The notes beneath the pieces were generated by a model, which was given only the letters and a program-made list of their open reading frames with translations, was not told the origin of the DNA and did no database searches. The translations under genes and the position numbers were made by a program. DNA of 64,000 nt from positions 2,976,001 to 3,040,000 of the forward strand of contig NZ_CP139438.1 of assembly GCF_034258515.1 (NCBI RefSeq), read 5' to 3'. This document shows positions 17,113 to 25,695 of this stretch, in pieces. Positions within the stretch are counted from its first letter, which is position 1. The number at the start of each line of letters is the position of its first letter. Source of the stretch: Pseudarthrobacter oxydans. Its GTDB lineage: Bacteria > Actinomycetota > Actinomycetes > Actinomycetales > Micrococcaceae.

Positions 17113-18210
17113 TCAGGTGCCGAGCAGTTCAGCCACGCGCGGCGCCACGGCCGTACCCAGCAGCTCGATGGAGCGCATCATTGCAGAGTGCGGCAGCGGC
17201 CCGTTGCTGTATTTGAGGTCGAAGCGGTCCACGCCCAGGTTCTGTTTCAGCAGCACGATCTTGCGCGCCACCGTTTCCGGGGAGCCGACATACAGCGCCC
17301 CTTCCGGAGCGCACAGCGCCTCAAACTCGCCCCGTCCGGCAGGCCCCCAGCCCCGTTCAGCGCCGAGCTTGTTCCGCAGCTTCAGCCAGTGCGGGAAGAG
17401 TTCCTCCCTGGCCTGCTCGTCGGTCTCCGCCACGTGTCCGGGAGAATGCGTGGCAACCTGCTGCATCGGGTGGCCGTACTTGGCCATGGCCTCGCGGTAC
17501 AGGTCCACCAGCGGCCGGAAGCCACGCGGCTGCCCGCCGATGATCGCGAAGATGATGGGATAGCCGTATTGGGCGCACCTCAGCACGGACTCGGGGGTGC
17601 CGCCGACGCCGATCCAGGTGGGCAGCAGGTGCCGCTCGAGCGGCGGGTACACGCTCAGCCCGGCCACGGGCGGCCTGGTACGGCCCTCCCAGTGCACTGG
17701 TTTCTGTGCCCGCACCTTGTCAAAGAGCTCGAGTTTTTCCTCGAACAGGATCTCGTAGTCTGCGAGGTCCAGTCCGAACAGCGGGAAGGACTCGATGAAG
17801 GAGCCGCGGCCCAGCATGACTTCAGCGCGGCCGTTGGAAAGGGCATCCACTGTGGAGAAACGCTGGAACACGCGGATGGGGTCATCGGAACTCAGGACCG
17901 TGACGGCTGAGCCCAGCCGGATCCGGGTGGTGCGGGCGGCAGCGGCGGCGAGGAAGACTTCCGGCGCTGAAACGGCATAGTCCTTGCGGTGGTGCTCGCC
18001 CACGCCAAACGCATGGAGTCCGACGGCGTCCGCCATCTGAGCCTCTTCAAGCAGCTGGCGGAGTACCCGGGCATGCGGCTGCGGGCTTCCGTCCGGATTC
18101 TCGCCGACGTCGCCGAACGTGTTCAGGCCCAGGAGTATCCGGTCCGGTGCCACCGGGGCGGTGGGACTCTCCGGAACAGCGACGGGCCGGGGTGTCGGTG
18201 AGCCAGCCAT
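17113..18210 (-). CDS. LLM-class flavin-dependent oxidoreductase
   Basis: Luciferase-like monooxygenase of 365 residues with a TIM-barrel/F420-FMN family pattern (LLGLNTFGDVGENPDG at the N-terminus, VGLHAFGVGEHHRKDYAVSAP, TTRIRLGSAVTVLSSDDP). It has the GEHH motif of the FMN-dependent LLM group. The ATG shares one base with the hemB stop (TGATG), so it is translationally coupled to haem synthesis. No haem-pathway role is established for this family; it may oxidise a pathway intermediate or simply be a passenger. Substrate unknown. Confidence 0.85.
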   Translation of the reverse strand: MAGSPTPRPVAVPESPTAPVAPDRILLGLNTFGDVGENPDGSPQPHARVLRQLLEEAQMADAVGLHAFGVGEHHRKDYAVSAPEVFLAAAAARTTRIRLGSAVTVLSSDDPIRVFQRFSTVDALSNGRAEVMLGRGSFIESFPLFGLDLADYEILFEEKLELFDKVRAQKPVHWEGRTRPPVAGLSVYPPLERHLLPTWIGVGGTPESVLRCAQYGYPIIFAIIGGQPRGFRPLVDLYREAMAKYGHPMQQVATHSPGHVAETDEQAREELFPHWLKLRNKLGAERGWGPAGRGEFEALCAPEGALYVGSPETVARKIVLLKQNLGVDRFDLKYSNGPLPHSAMMRSIELLGTAVAPRVAELLGT

Positions 18211-19190
18211 CAGGACTCCTTCAGCCAGCCGGCCAGTTCGGCGGCCCAGTAGGTCAGGACCATGTGGGCACCGGCGCGGCGGATGCCCAGTACCGATTCG
18301 GTGATGGCGGCGCGCCGGTCGATCCAGCCGTTGGCGGCCGCGGCCTCGATCATCGCGTATTCTCCGGAGATCTGGTAGGCGGCCACCGGCACCGGACTCA
18401 TGGCGGCGACGTCTGCGACGATGTCCAGGTAGCTCATGGCGGGCTTGACCATGACGACGTCGGCCCCCTCGGCGAGGTCCAGTTCCACTTCGCGCAGGGC
18501 CTCGGTGCGGTTGCCGGCGTCCATCTGGTAGGTCCGCCTGTCCCCCTTCAGCTGGGAATCAACGGCTTCGCGGAACGGGCCGTAGAACGCCGACGCGTAC
18601 TTGGCTGCGTAGGCGATGACGGAGGTGTTGGTGTGCCCGGCTTGGTCAAGGGCGGACCGGATCGCGGCAACCTGGCCGTCCATCATTCCGGAGGGCCCCA
18701 GCATGTGGGCGCCGGCGTCTGCCTGGGCCACGGCCATCCGTGCGTAGATCCCAACCGTGCGGTCGTTGTCCACGTAGCCGTCGGCGTCGAGCACTCCGCA
18801 GTGCCCGTGGTCCGTGAACTCGTCCAGGCACACATCGCTCATGATCACCAGGCTGTCCCCGACTTCGGCACGCACGTCCCGGATGGCCTTGTTCAGCACC
18901 CCGTCCGGGTCAAGCGATGCCGTTCCCTCGGCGTCGCGGGTTTCCGGGATGCCGAACAGCATGATTCCGCCGAGCCCCAGCTCCACGGCTTCCGCCGCGG
19001 CGCGCTTCAGGGTGTCGGTGGTGTGCTGGACAACCCCTGGCATGGAGGTGATGGGGTTGGGCTCGGCCAGGCCTTCGCGGATGAACGCCGGAAGAATCAA
19101 CTCGGCGGGCGCCAGGCGGGTTTCGGCGGTAAGCCGGCGCATGGCCGGCGTGGTGCGGAGGCGGCGGGGGCGGTCGCTGGGAAAAGTCAT
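18210..19190 (-). CDS. hemB: Porphobilinogen synthase (5-aminolevulinate dehydratase)
   Basis: Condenses two 5-aminolevulinate molecules to porphobilinogen; 326 residues. Both active-site lysines are visible: Lys197 in [14 protein letters not shown] and the Schiff-base Lys249 in [11 protein letters not shown]. The metal-site segment reads [14 protein letters not shown]: Cys121 and Cys131 are zinc-type ligands but the middle position is Asp123 instead of Cys, a mixed site. It begins 60 bases after hemD and is coupled to the LLM gene downstream. Confidence 0.96.
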   Translation of the reverse strand: MTFPSDRPRRLRTTPAMRRLTAETRLAPAELILPAFIREGLAEPNPITSMPGVVQHTTDTLKRAAAEAVELGLGGIMLFGIPETRDAEGTASLDPDGVLNKAIRDVRAEVGDSLVIMSDVCLDEFTDHGHCGVLDADGYVDNDRTVGIYARMAVAQADAGAHMLGPSGMMDGQVAAIRSALDQAGHTNTSVIAYAAKYASAFYGPFREAVDSQLKGDRRTYQMDAGNRTEALREVELDLAEGADVVMVKPAMSYLDIVADVAAMSPVPVAAYQISGEYAMIEAAAANGWIDRRAAITESVLGIRRAGAHMVLTYWAAELAGWLKES

Positions 19191-19250
19191 GATCCTGTCC
19201 TTTGCTTTGGTTCAAGCGTGGTGGGTGTCCGTTGGCGGGCGTCCCCCGCG

Positions 19251-20117
19251 TCAGGGCGGCTTCCCTGCGTCTTGTTCCGGCTGGAGGGCTGCCGCCACGG
19301 CAGCAACAAGCCCGGCCGGCGTGGGCCGGGCCGCGATGGCGGCCACCGGCAAGCCAAGCGCGGAAGCCTGGTCCGCCGTCGGCCGCCCAATCGCCACGAA
19401 CCGGCAGCGGCCCAGGGGAAACAGCTCATGGAGGCGCCGCGCGGCGCTCGGTGAAGCGGCGATCACGGCGTCGATGCGTCCCGCGGCGAGTTCGGCGGCG
19501 GCGGTTGCCGGGGTCAGCAAAGCGTACGACGGCGGCTGCCCCTCCCCTGCCCCGGCCTCCGCCGGGATGGCGAGCCTGCGCTCCGCTGCCGCCGGGTAGT
19601 CCACCGTGCGGTAGGCCGTGACGGCGGTGACGCTGCCGCCGGCCCCTGAAAGTCCCTCCGCCAGGCGCGGCGGCGCGATGTCCGCCTGCGGCAGCAGGAC
19701 CTTGCCGCCCCCGTCCGGCCACACGGACAGCAGGCCGGCGGCGGACTGATCCTCCTCCGGCGCCAGGGCCACAGCAACCCCATGGGCCTCCAGTAGCCTG
19801 CGGGTCGCAGCGCCCACGGCTGCGATGCGGGTGGCAGCCGGGATCCAGCGGGCCAGCGCCAGGCCACGTTCGGCGGCCTTGGCAGCGAGCACATGGACCG
19901 TGGTGGCGCTGCTGACTACCAGCCAGTCGAAGGCCCCGGCGGCCAGGGCATCGCAGGCAACGTCAAGCGAATGCTGGTCCGGAGCCCGTTCGAAGTCGAT
20001 CAAGGGCAGCAGCAATGCGTCGGCTCCAGCCTTCCGCAGCGCCTCCACGAGGGGCAGCGAGCGCTCCGGGCTGCGGGTGATGAGTACCCGCGCCCCCGCC
20101 AACGGTGCCTTGGGCAT
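19251..20117 (-). CDS. hemD: Uroporphyrinogen-III synthase
   Basis: Cyclises hydroxymethylbilane with D-ring inversion to uroporphyrinogen III; 288 residues. The family is poorly conserved, but the N-terminus (LAGARVLITRSPERSLPLVEALRKAG), the FDWLVVSSATTVHVL segment and ALLTPATAAAELA fit HemD. The position directly after hemC with an 8-base gap supports it. The sequence is Ala-rich with no fused methyltransferase domain. Confidence 0.9.
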   Translation of the reverse strand: MPKAPLAGARVLITRSPERSLPLVEALRKAGADALLLPLIDFERAPDQHSLDVACDALAAGAFDWLVVSSATTVHVLAAKAAERGLALARWIPAATRIAAVGAATRRLLEAHGVAVALAPEEDQSAAGLLSVWPDGGGKVLLPQADIAPPRLAEGLSGAGGSVTAVTAYRTVDYPAAAERRLAIPAEAGAGEGQPPSYALLTPATAAAELAAGRIDAVIAASPSAARRLHELFPLGRCRFVAIGRPTADQASALGLPVAAIAARPTPAGLVAAVAAALQPEQDAGKPP

Positions 20118-20125
20118 GGCCGGGA

Positions 20126-21124
20126 TCAGGAAGCCTGCAGGTCCGCTATGTCAGCGGCGCCGGCGGCCAGGAGTGCTTCGGCAAGTTCGATGCCGAGCAG
20201 CGTGGCACCCACCTCTGTCAGGCCGTCGGTGGCGCGCTTGTCCCGGACCGAGGCGGTGCCGTCCACGGCACATACCGCCGCCTCCAGGTGGAGCAGGCTG
20301 CCCTTGCGGTAAGCGTAGGCGCCGACGGGCGCCGCGCATCCGGCCTCAAGCCGTGCAAGCAGGGCCCGTTCCGCCGTGACGGCAAGCCGGGTGTCCGGAT
20401 CATCCAGCGCAGCCAGCGCCTGCGCCAGGACTTCCTTCGAACCTTCTGCGAAGCCGGGCCTCGGCGGAGCGTCCGCGGTGCGGCACTCGATGGCGAGCGC
20501 GCCCTGGCCTGCAGCGGGCAGCATAACGTCCGTTTCGAGGAACTCGCTGACCGTATCCAGGCGGCTGATGCGTTCCAGGCCTGCGGCTGCGAGAACCACG
20601 GCATCCAGGTCGCAGGACTTGCCCGGAACCACGTCGCTGACGGTGTTGCCCGGCAACCCGGGAACCCGCCCCAGGCGGGTGTCCACGTTGCCGCGGATGT
20701 CCACGATCTCCAGGTCCGGGCGGGCGGTGCGGAGCTGGGCTGCGCGCCGGGGCGAACCGGTACCCACCCTGGCACCTGCGGGAAGGTCAGCCAGTTTCAG
20801 CCCGTCGCGGGCACACAGGACGTCGCGGACATCGACGCGCCGCGGGGTGGCCGCGAGGCTGAGCCCCACTGCCGCCCCGGTGGGCAGGTCCTTGAGCGAG
20901 TGGATCGCAACGTCGCATTCATTGCGCAGCAGCGCATCACGCAGGGCGGCAACGAAGACCCCGGTGCCCCCCATCTGCGAGAGCGAGCCGGTGAGGACGT
21001 CGCCGTCGGTCCTGATGTGGACGAGTTCCACCGGGAAGCCTCCGACGGCGGCAAGCTGGTCTGCCGTCTGCTGCGTCTGGGTGAGCGCCAGCTTGCTGGC
21101 CCGGGTGCCGATGCGGACCGTCAC
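20126..21124 (-). CDS. hemC: Hydroxymethylbilane synthase (porphobilinogen deaminase)
   Basis: Polymerises four porphobilinogens to hydroxymethylbilane; 332 residues. The N-terminus TVRIGTRASKLALTQTQQ, the catalytic HSLKDLP near residue 75-81, and the dipyrromethane-cofactor Cys263 in LEAGCAAPVGAYA are all present. I set the start at GTG 21124 because it overlaps the ferrochelatase stop by four bases (GTGA) and gives the expected N-terminus; an upstream in-frame ATG would add about 44 residues encoded by another gene. Confidence 0.95.
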   Translation of the reverse strand: MTVRIGTRASKLALTQTQQTADQLAAVGGFPVELVHIRTDGDVLTGSLSQMGGTGVFVAALRDALLRNECDVAIHSLKDLPTGAAVGLSLAATPRRVDVRDVLCARDGLKLADLPAGARVGTGSPRRAAQLRTARPDLEIVDIRGNVDTRLGRVPGLPGNTVSDVVPGKSCDLDAVVLAAAGLERISRLDTVSEFLETDVMLPAAGQGALAIECRTADAPPRPGFAEGSKEVLAQALAALDDPDTRLAVTAERALLARLEAGCAAPVGAYAYRKGSLLHLEAAVCAVDGTASVRDKRATDGLTEVGATLLGIELAEALLAAGAADIADLQAS

Positions 21125-22389
21125 TGCTGCGGCGCTCCCCCGGAAGAGGCCGGCTGCCCCGTCCCGGCTTCGCCGGGATAGGGGTCGTGCCCGGTGCCAA
21201 CGGTGGTGTCTGCTCCGGCGATGGTGGGCTTCTCGCCACGGAAGTTCTGGCAGCATCCCGGCCGGCAGACGTCGTACCAGGGACCGAGGTCCGTCAGCGC
21301 CGGACGGCCGCTGATGTTGTTCGCCACGGTGCGTTCGGAGATCAGGTCCACCAGGCCGTTGACGAATTTGCGGTGCGTGCCCGGCGTGGGGACGCGGGTG
21401 GCGGCGAGTCCAAGCTTGGCGCAGGTTTCCAGGGCTTCGGTGTCAAGGTCCCAGACAACTTCCATGTGGTCGCTGACGAACCCCAGCGGCACAATGACGA
21501 TGCCCTTGACGCCCTGGCCGGCCAACTCCTCGATGGCGTCATTGATGTCCGGCTCGAGCCATGGCACGTGCGGAGCGCCGGAGCGTGACTGGTACACCAG
21601 GGACCAGGGGGCGGTCAGGCCGGTTTCGTCCTTGACGCGCTGTATGACGGCATCCGCGGTGGCAAGGTGCTGGGCCACGTAGGCCGAGCCTTCCTCGAAC
21701 TCGCGGGGTTCGCCTTCGGACCGGCCTGCCGCTTCCGCGTCCCGGGTGGGAATGGAATGGGTGGCGAACAGGATCTGGACGGGCGCGTCGGGAGTGCCGG
21801 CCGCAGCGAGCTTTTCCCGGACCTCGGCGAGGCCTGCAGCGGCGCCCTCAATGAAGGGCTCCACGAAGCCGGGGTGGTCGAAGTACTGGCGCACCTTGTC
21901 CACTTCCAGCCGGCCGTCCAGGCCGGTCTCCGTCAAGGCCATGCCGATGTCCTCGCGGTACTGGCGGCAGCTGGAGTAACAGGAGTAGGCACTCGTGGTG
22001 ATCATCAGCAGTCGGCGGTGGCCGGCGTCGTACGCATCCTGCAGGGTCTGCGGGATGTACGGTGCCCAGTTGCGGTTGCCCCAGAGGACGGGCAGGTCGA
22101 TTCCCCGGGCGGCGAGTTCCGCCTCCAGGGCAGCCTTGAGCTCGCGGTTCTGCTGGTTGATGGGACTGATGCCGCCGTTGGCGCGGTAGTGGTGCGAGAC
22201 CTCTTCCAGCCGCTCGTCCGGGATGCCCCGGCCGCGGGTGACGTTGCGGAGGAAGGGGATGACGTCCTCCTGGCCTTCCGGCCCGCCGAAGGAGGCGAGG
22301 AGCACGGCGTCGTAGTTCTTCGGCGCCATCCGCCCGGCCTCGGTGACCGGATTGACGGCGGCGGCGTTGCTGGAAACCGGCAGGCTCAC
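21121..22389 (-). CDS. hemH: Coproporphyrin III ferrochelatase (CpfC/HemH)
   Basis: Inserts Fe(II) into coproporphyrin III in the coproporphyrin-dependent haem pathway of Gram-positives; 422 residues. Features include the N-terminal LLASFGGPEGQEDVIPFL, TTSAYSCYSSCRQY (Cys137, Cys141) and a C-terminal CRPGCC cluster (Cys375, 379, 380). These Cys positions are consistent with the [2Fe-2S] cluster known in actinobacterial ferrochelatases. A Pro/Gly-rich tail of ~40 residues follows. The start overlaps the ChdC stop (ATGA) and the stop overlaps hemC (GTGA). Confidence 0.94.
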   Translation of the reverse strand: MSLPVSSNAAAVNPVTEAGRMAPKNYDAVLLASFGGPEGQEDVIPFLRNVTRGRGIPDERLEEVSHHYRANGGISPINQQNRELKAALEAELAARGIDLPVLWGNRNWAPYIPQTLQDAYDAGHRRLLMITTSAYSCYSSCRQYREDIGMALTETGLDGRLEVDKVRQYFDHPGFVEPFIEGAAAGLAEVREKLAAAGTPDAPVQILFATHSIPTRDAEAAGRSEGEPREFEEGSAYVAQHLATADAVIQRVKDETGLTAPWSLVYQSRSGAPHVPWLEPDINDAIEELAGQGVKGIVIVPLGFVSDHMEVVWDLDTEALETCAKLGLAATRVPTPGTHRKFVNGLVDLISERTVANNISGRPALTDLGPWYDVCRPGCCQNFRGEKPTIAGADTTVGTGHDPYPGEAGTGQPASSGGAPQQ

Positions 22390-23087
22390 GCGAGGACCTC
22401 CGCCACTTCGGCCGGGGAGATCCGGCGTCCGGTGTAGAACGGGACTTCCTCACGGACGTGGTTGCGGGCCTCGGTGTTGCGCAGGTGGCGCATCAGGTCC
22501 ACCAGGTCCACCAGTTCCGGGGCCTCAAGGCCCAGGATCCATTCCCAGTCGCCCAGGGCGAACGAAGAAACGGTGTTGGAGATGACCTGCGGGAACTCCC
22601 GGCCCAGGAGGCCGTGCTCGCGAAGCATGGCGCCCCGCTCGTCCTCGGGGAGGATGTACCACTCGTAGGACCGGACGAAGGGGTAGACGCACAGCCACTC
22701 CGCCGGCGCAACCCCACGGGAGAACGCCGGGGTGTGGTTCTTCGCAAACTCGGCCTCGCGGTGCACGCCCATGGCGGACCACACAATCTCGGTGCCGGCA
22801 AACAGGCTGCAGCGGCGGATGTCCCGGATGGCCTGCTGCAGGGCTTCCGGCTTCGGGCCGTGGAGCCACACCATGACGTCGGCGTCAGCCCGCATCGCGG
22901 AGACGTCGTAGCTTCCGCGGTGGGTCACCCCGGCCTGGGCAAGCCGCTCCAGCAGGGTCTCGAAGTCAGCGGCGGCGTCGGCGCTGCGGATCAGGTTTTC
23001 GGAGCGCTTGAATACCGTCCAGAGGGTGAAAAACTGCTCGGCTGATTCTTCGGTTTTAGTGACAGATTCGGCAGAAGTGTGGCTCAT
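22386..23087 (-). CDS. chdC: Coprohaem decarboxylase ChdC (HemQ)
   Basis: Last step of the coproporphyrin-dependent pathway: oxidative decarboxylation of coprohaem III to haem b using peroxide. It is 233 residues with the chlorite-dismutase-like fold. The recognisable block is LCVYPFVRSYEWYILPEDERGAMLREHG, with downstream NTVSSFALGDWEWILGLE. It is the first gene of the coupled chdC-hemH-hemC run (ATGA and GTGA overlaps). The upstream region holds a perfect palindrome at 23132-23152. Confidence 0.95.
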   Translation of the reverse strand: MSHTSAESVTKTEESAEQFFTLWTVFKRSENLIRSADAAADFETLLERLAQAGVTHRGSYDVSAMRADADVMVWLHGPKPEALQQAIRDIRRCSLFAGTEIVWSAMGVHREAEFAKNHTPAFSRGVAPAEWLCVYPFVRSYEWYILPEDERGAMLREHGLLGREFPQVISNTVSSFALGDWEWILGLEAPELVDLVDLMRHLRNTEARNHVREEVPFYTGRRISPAEVAEVLA

Positions 23088-23131
23088 GGTTACAAGTTTG
23101 CCCCCTTCTGCCCACCAAGGCGAAACCAGCG

Positions 23132-23152
23132 ACTTCTACAAGCGGTAGAAGT
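23132..23152. promoter_or_regulatory. Candidate operator palindrome upstream of chdC
   Basis: ACTTCTAC (23132-23139), spacer AAGCG, GTAGAAGT (23145-23152): a perfect 8-bp inverted repeat 45-65 bases upstream of the chdC start. Size and position suit a dimeric repressor site. It matches no haem or iron regulator motif that I recognise. Confidence 0.45.
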
Positions 23153-23203
23153 GATTAAAGTCACGCCGGCGCCGGGACTGCATGCGGCATCCGCCGGTTT
23201 CGG

Positions 23204-24127
23204 CTACGGCTTCCGCATTCGGAAGTAGGCTGCACCGGCCGCGGCAGCCAGGCCCACCAGGCCAACGCCGAGCCCGACCATCACGGCTTCCAGTTCCGGC
23301 TGCGACTTGACGATGGCGCCAACGCTCTGCGCCGCGCTGCGGGGGACGCCCGCGGCCTGCGGGGCGGGGCCTCCGGCTTCCTGTGGTGCGGCGGCAGCCT
23401 GCGTTGCGGCGGCAGCCTGCGTTGCGGCCGCGGGTACCGGCGCTTCAGCCCCGGCCACGGATTCCCCGCCGGGCCCGGCCTGGCCGGCTCCGCTTTCGCC
23501 TGCCGGCAGTTCCATCGCGGGCGGGTTTCCGCCGGCTGCCGCGGCGCCGTTCACCTCTCCGGCAGATTCCGACGACGGCACGGGCACCGTACCCGGAGCC
23601 GCGGCCTGGGCAGCGGTTTCCGGGGTGGGGGCGGCAGGAGCCTCGGCTGCGGGAAGTTCCTGGGCCTGGGACTCCGGCGATGGCGAGGATGGCACCGGAA
23701 CGATTACTGCCGGAGCCGTCGCGGCCGGGAGAAGCGGAACGTCCGACGGCGTCGGGAGTGGTATCGACGGCAAGGGTGCCGGAAGTGCCAAGGAAGCTGT
23801 CGTGGGAGCCGTGGTCACGGCCGGCGCCAGCGAAGTCGTGACCGCCGGCAGGAGCGCTGTGGGGACGGACAATACCGAAAGGGTGGCCGCCTGCCGCGCT
23901 TCCTTCCCATCCCGGCCCTGGCCCGTGGCGTCCTGGCCCGTGGCGTCCTGGCCCGGGCCGGCATCGACGCCGGATTGCGGATTCCCGTCATCACCGTGGG
24001 ATGCCGGAACGCCTGTTGCAAGGACCAGTACCGCTCCGACTGCCGCAGCCGCAGTGCCGCGCCGGAGCCCCCCATGGATACCGGTCCGGGATGTGAAAAG
24101 TTCGGACCTGATGTAAACCATAGTCAT
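23204..24127 (-). CDS. Exported Ala/Pro-rich protein with C-terminal membrane anchor
   Basis: Unrecognised protein of 307 residues. The N-terminal signal peptide has a hydrophobic core TAAAAVGAVLVLATG with likely cleavage near ASHG. About 200 residues of Ala/Pro/Glu/Ser low-complexity sequence follow, including short repeats (QDATGQDATGQ; ATQAAAATQAAAA). The C-terminus is one hydrophobic span (VGLGVGLVGLAAAAGAAYF) and a basic tail RMRKP, with no LPXTG. This suggests a stalk-like envelope protein anchored at its C-terminus. ATG 24127 has an AGGG just upstream; ATG 24121 is an alternative. It lies between chdC and hemG in the haem locus, on the same strand. Confidence 0.7.
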   Translation of the reverse strand: MTMVYIRSELFTSRTGIHGGLRRGTAAAAVGAVLVLATGVPASHGDDGNPQSGVDAGPGQDATGQDATGQGRDGKEARQAATLSVLSVPTALLPAVTTSLAPAVTTAPTTASLALPAPLPSIPLPTPSDVPLLPAATAPAVIVPVPSSPSPESQAQELPAAEAPAAPTPETAAQAAAPGTVPVPSSESAGEVNGAAAAGGNPPAMELPAGESGAGQAGPGGESVAGAEAPVPAAATQAAAATQAAAAPQEAGGPAPQAAGVPRSAAQSVGAIVKSQPELEAVMVGLGVGLVGLAAAAGAAYFRMRKP

Positions 24128-24212
24128 CGACCCTAGCCATATCGGAAGGGGAAACGGAAACCGGCGAAGTACCCGGCCGCAACGCCTGTGGGGCGCCGTA
24201 ACGCCCTGCTGC

Positions 24213-24228
24213 GCCGCTGACCAGCGGC
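24213..24228 (-). terminator. Small hairpin after hemG
   Basis: GCCGCTG (24213-24219), two-base loop, CAGCGGC (24222-24228), directly downstream of the hemG stop. It is compact and GC-rich but lacks a clear U-tract, so termination may be partial. Confidence 0.35.
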
Positions 24229-24233
24229 AACAT

Positions 24234-25691
24234 TTAGCGGGCCAGGGCCCGGATCTGTTCGTTCGTGTCGGACACCACGGCGGCAAGCCCGTTGCCGGCC
24301 ACCCAGCCTCCCACCACGGCCAGGTTCCCCGCCGACGCGCAGGCTTCCCGGATTTCGGCCACCCGCGCTTTATGGCCTACGGCGGCGAAGGGCAGCGACC
24401 CGCGCCAGCGGACCACGTCCCAGCCCAGCAGGTTTTCCTTGGTGATGGGGACGCCCAGCAGGGCCCGGGCATCGCGCAGCGACGCGGCCAGGAGTCCTTC
24501 ATCCGTGTCCGGGCCACCGGACTGTTCGCCGGCCCCGTCCACGCGCCCGTACGAGAGCCGGACCACGTGCCGTCCCGGCCCGGCGGCATCGGCCAGCCAG
24601 TCCCACTTTCCGGTCGCGTGCGTCAGTGCCTTCGCTTCAATACCGGGAGTCTGCGGTGCCACCAGGACGCCTGAGCCGCGCGGCCGGCGGTCAAGTTCAT
24701 GGCCGGCCAGGACCAGCGTGACAAGCTTGACGTCCGGGCCTGCCGGCGGCCGCTTCCCTGCAAGGCCGGGCACCGCGTCTTCAAGCAGTCCGACGGCGGC
24801 CGGACCGTCCACTGCCACTACCAGCAGGCCGGCGTCGAACGTTGCTCCTGCCGACCTGACGCGCCAGCCTTCAGGGGTGCGGATCACGGACTCGGCCGGG
24901 GTGCCGGGCAGCAGCCTGACTCCCCGGCGGCGGAGGTCGGAGACCAGGGCGGAGATGAGCGTGTGCATGCCGCCCTCCAGCCCCGCAACCGCGGAGCCTG
25001 CCTTGGCCGGACCGGCAGGGGCCGGCGTGTCCCCCTGCGCGGCAGGAGCAGCCCCCATGCGGCGCTGGGCGGAGACGGCGGCGGCCAGGGACCCGTACCG
25101 CCGCAGCCCCTCGCGCAGCCCGGGTGCCACCATGTCGACGTCGAGCATCCCGGGATCCGCCGAGTGGACGCCGCCCACAACCGGCGCCACCAGCCGCTCC
25201 AGGACACGGGTGCCCATGCGCGCCTTGACCAGTGCCGAGACACTGATAACGTCCGCTGTGGTCCCAACCGAAGCCGGGAGGAACCTATCGAGGGAGGCCC
25301 GGAGGGTGCCGATGAGGCCGAGGGAACGCCGGACTTCGGGATCCCACGGGTTGGCCGGAATTCCCAGCACACCTGTCTTCGGCAACTCGCGCGGGCCGTC
25401 CGGGAGCTGGACCCAGGCACCCCCCGGGCGGGGCGGCACGATCTTGGCCGACAGTCCCAGCTCAGCGGCCAGCGCTGAGACAGCGTCGGACCGGGTGGCG
25501 AAGGATTCGGCGCCGCTGTCAAGGGTCAGGCCGGCCACCGTGTGGCTGCCCACGCAGCCGCCCCATTCAGCTCCGGCGTCAAGGAGCGTCACCTGGTGCC
25601 CGGCGGACGCCAGCCCGCGGGCGGACAGCAGTCCCGAGATGCCGCCGCCCAGCACCAGTGCCGTCCCGGTTGTTGCCGACGTACTGCCCAT
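24234..25691 (-). CDS. hemG: Coproporphyrinogen III oxidase CgoX (HemG/HemY-type)
   Basis: FAD-dependent oxidase of 485 residues that aromatises coproporphyrinogen III to coproporphyrin III in this pathway; it is often annotated as protoporphyrinogen oxidase. The dinucleotide-binding motif LVLGGGISGLLSARGLA is at the N-terminus, followed by GGCVGSHTVAGLTLDSGAES. The C-terminal FAD segment is AGNLAVVGGWVAGNGLAAVV. I chose ATG 25691, four bases after the hemE stop with GGAG seven bases upstream, rather than an in-frame ATG inside hemE. Confidence 0.93.
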   Translation of the reverse strand: MGSTSATTGTALVLGGGISGLLSARGLASAGHQVTLLDAGAEWGGCVGSHTVAGLTLDSGAESFATRSDAVSALAAELGLSAKIVPPRPGGAWVQLPDGPRELPKTGVLGIPANPWDPEVRRSLGLIGTLRASLDRFLPASVGTTADVISVSALVKARMGTRVLERLVAPVVGGVHSADPGMLDVDMVAPGLREGLRRYGSLAAAVSAQRRMGAAPAAQGDTPAPAGPAKAGSAVAGLEGGMHTLISALVSDLRRRGVRLLPGTPAESVIRTPEGWRVRSAGATFDAGLLVVAVDGPAAVGLLEDAVPGLAGKRPPAGPDVKLVTLVLAGHELDRRPRGSGVLVAPQTPGIEAKALTHATGKWDWLADAAGPGRHVVRLSYGRVDGAGEQSGGPDTDEGLLAASLRDARALLGVPITKENLLGWDVVRWRGSLPFAAVGHKARVAEIREACASAGNLAVVGGWVAGNGLAAVVSDTNEQIRALAR

Positions 25692-25695
25692 CGGC

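Noticed and set aside
23921..23960. Short tandem repeat (GTGGCGTCCTGGCCC twice)
   Set aside because: Lies in the Ala/Pro-rich exported protein and merely encodes the QDATGQDATG repeat; no sign of a mobile element.
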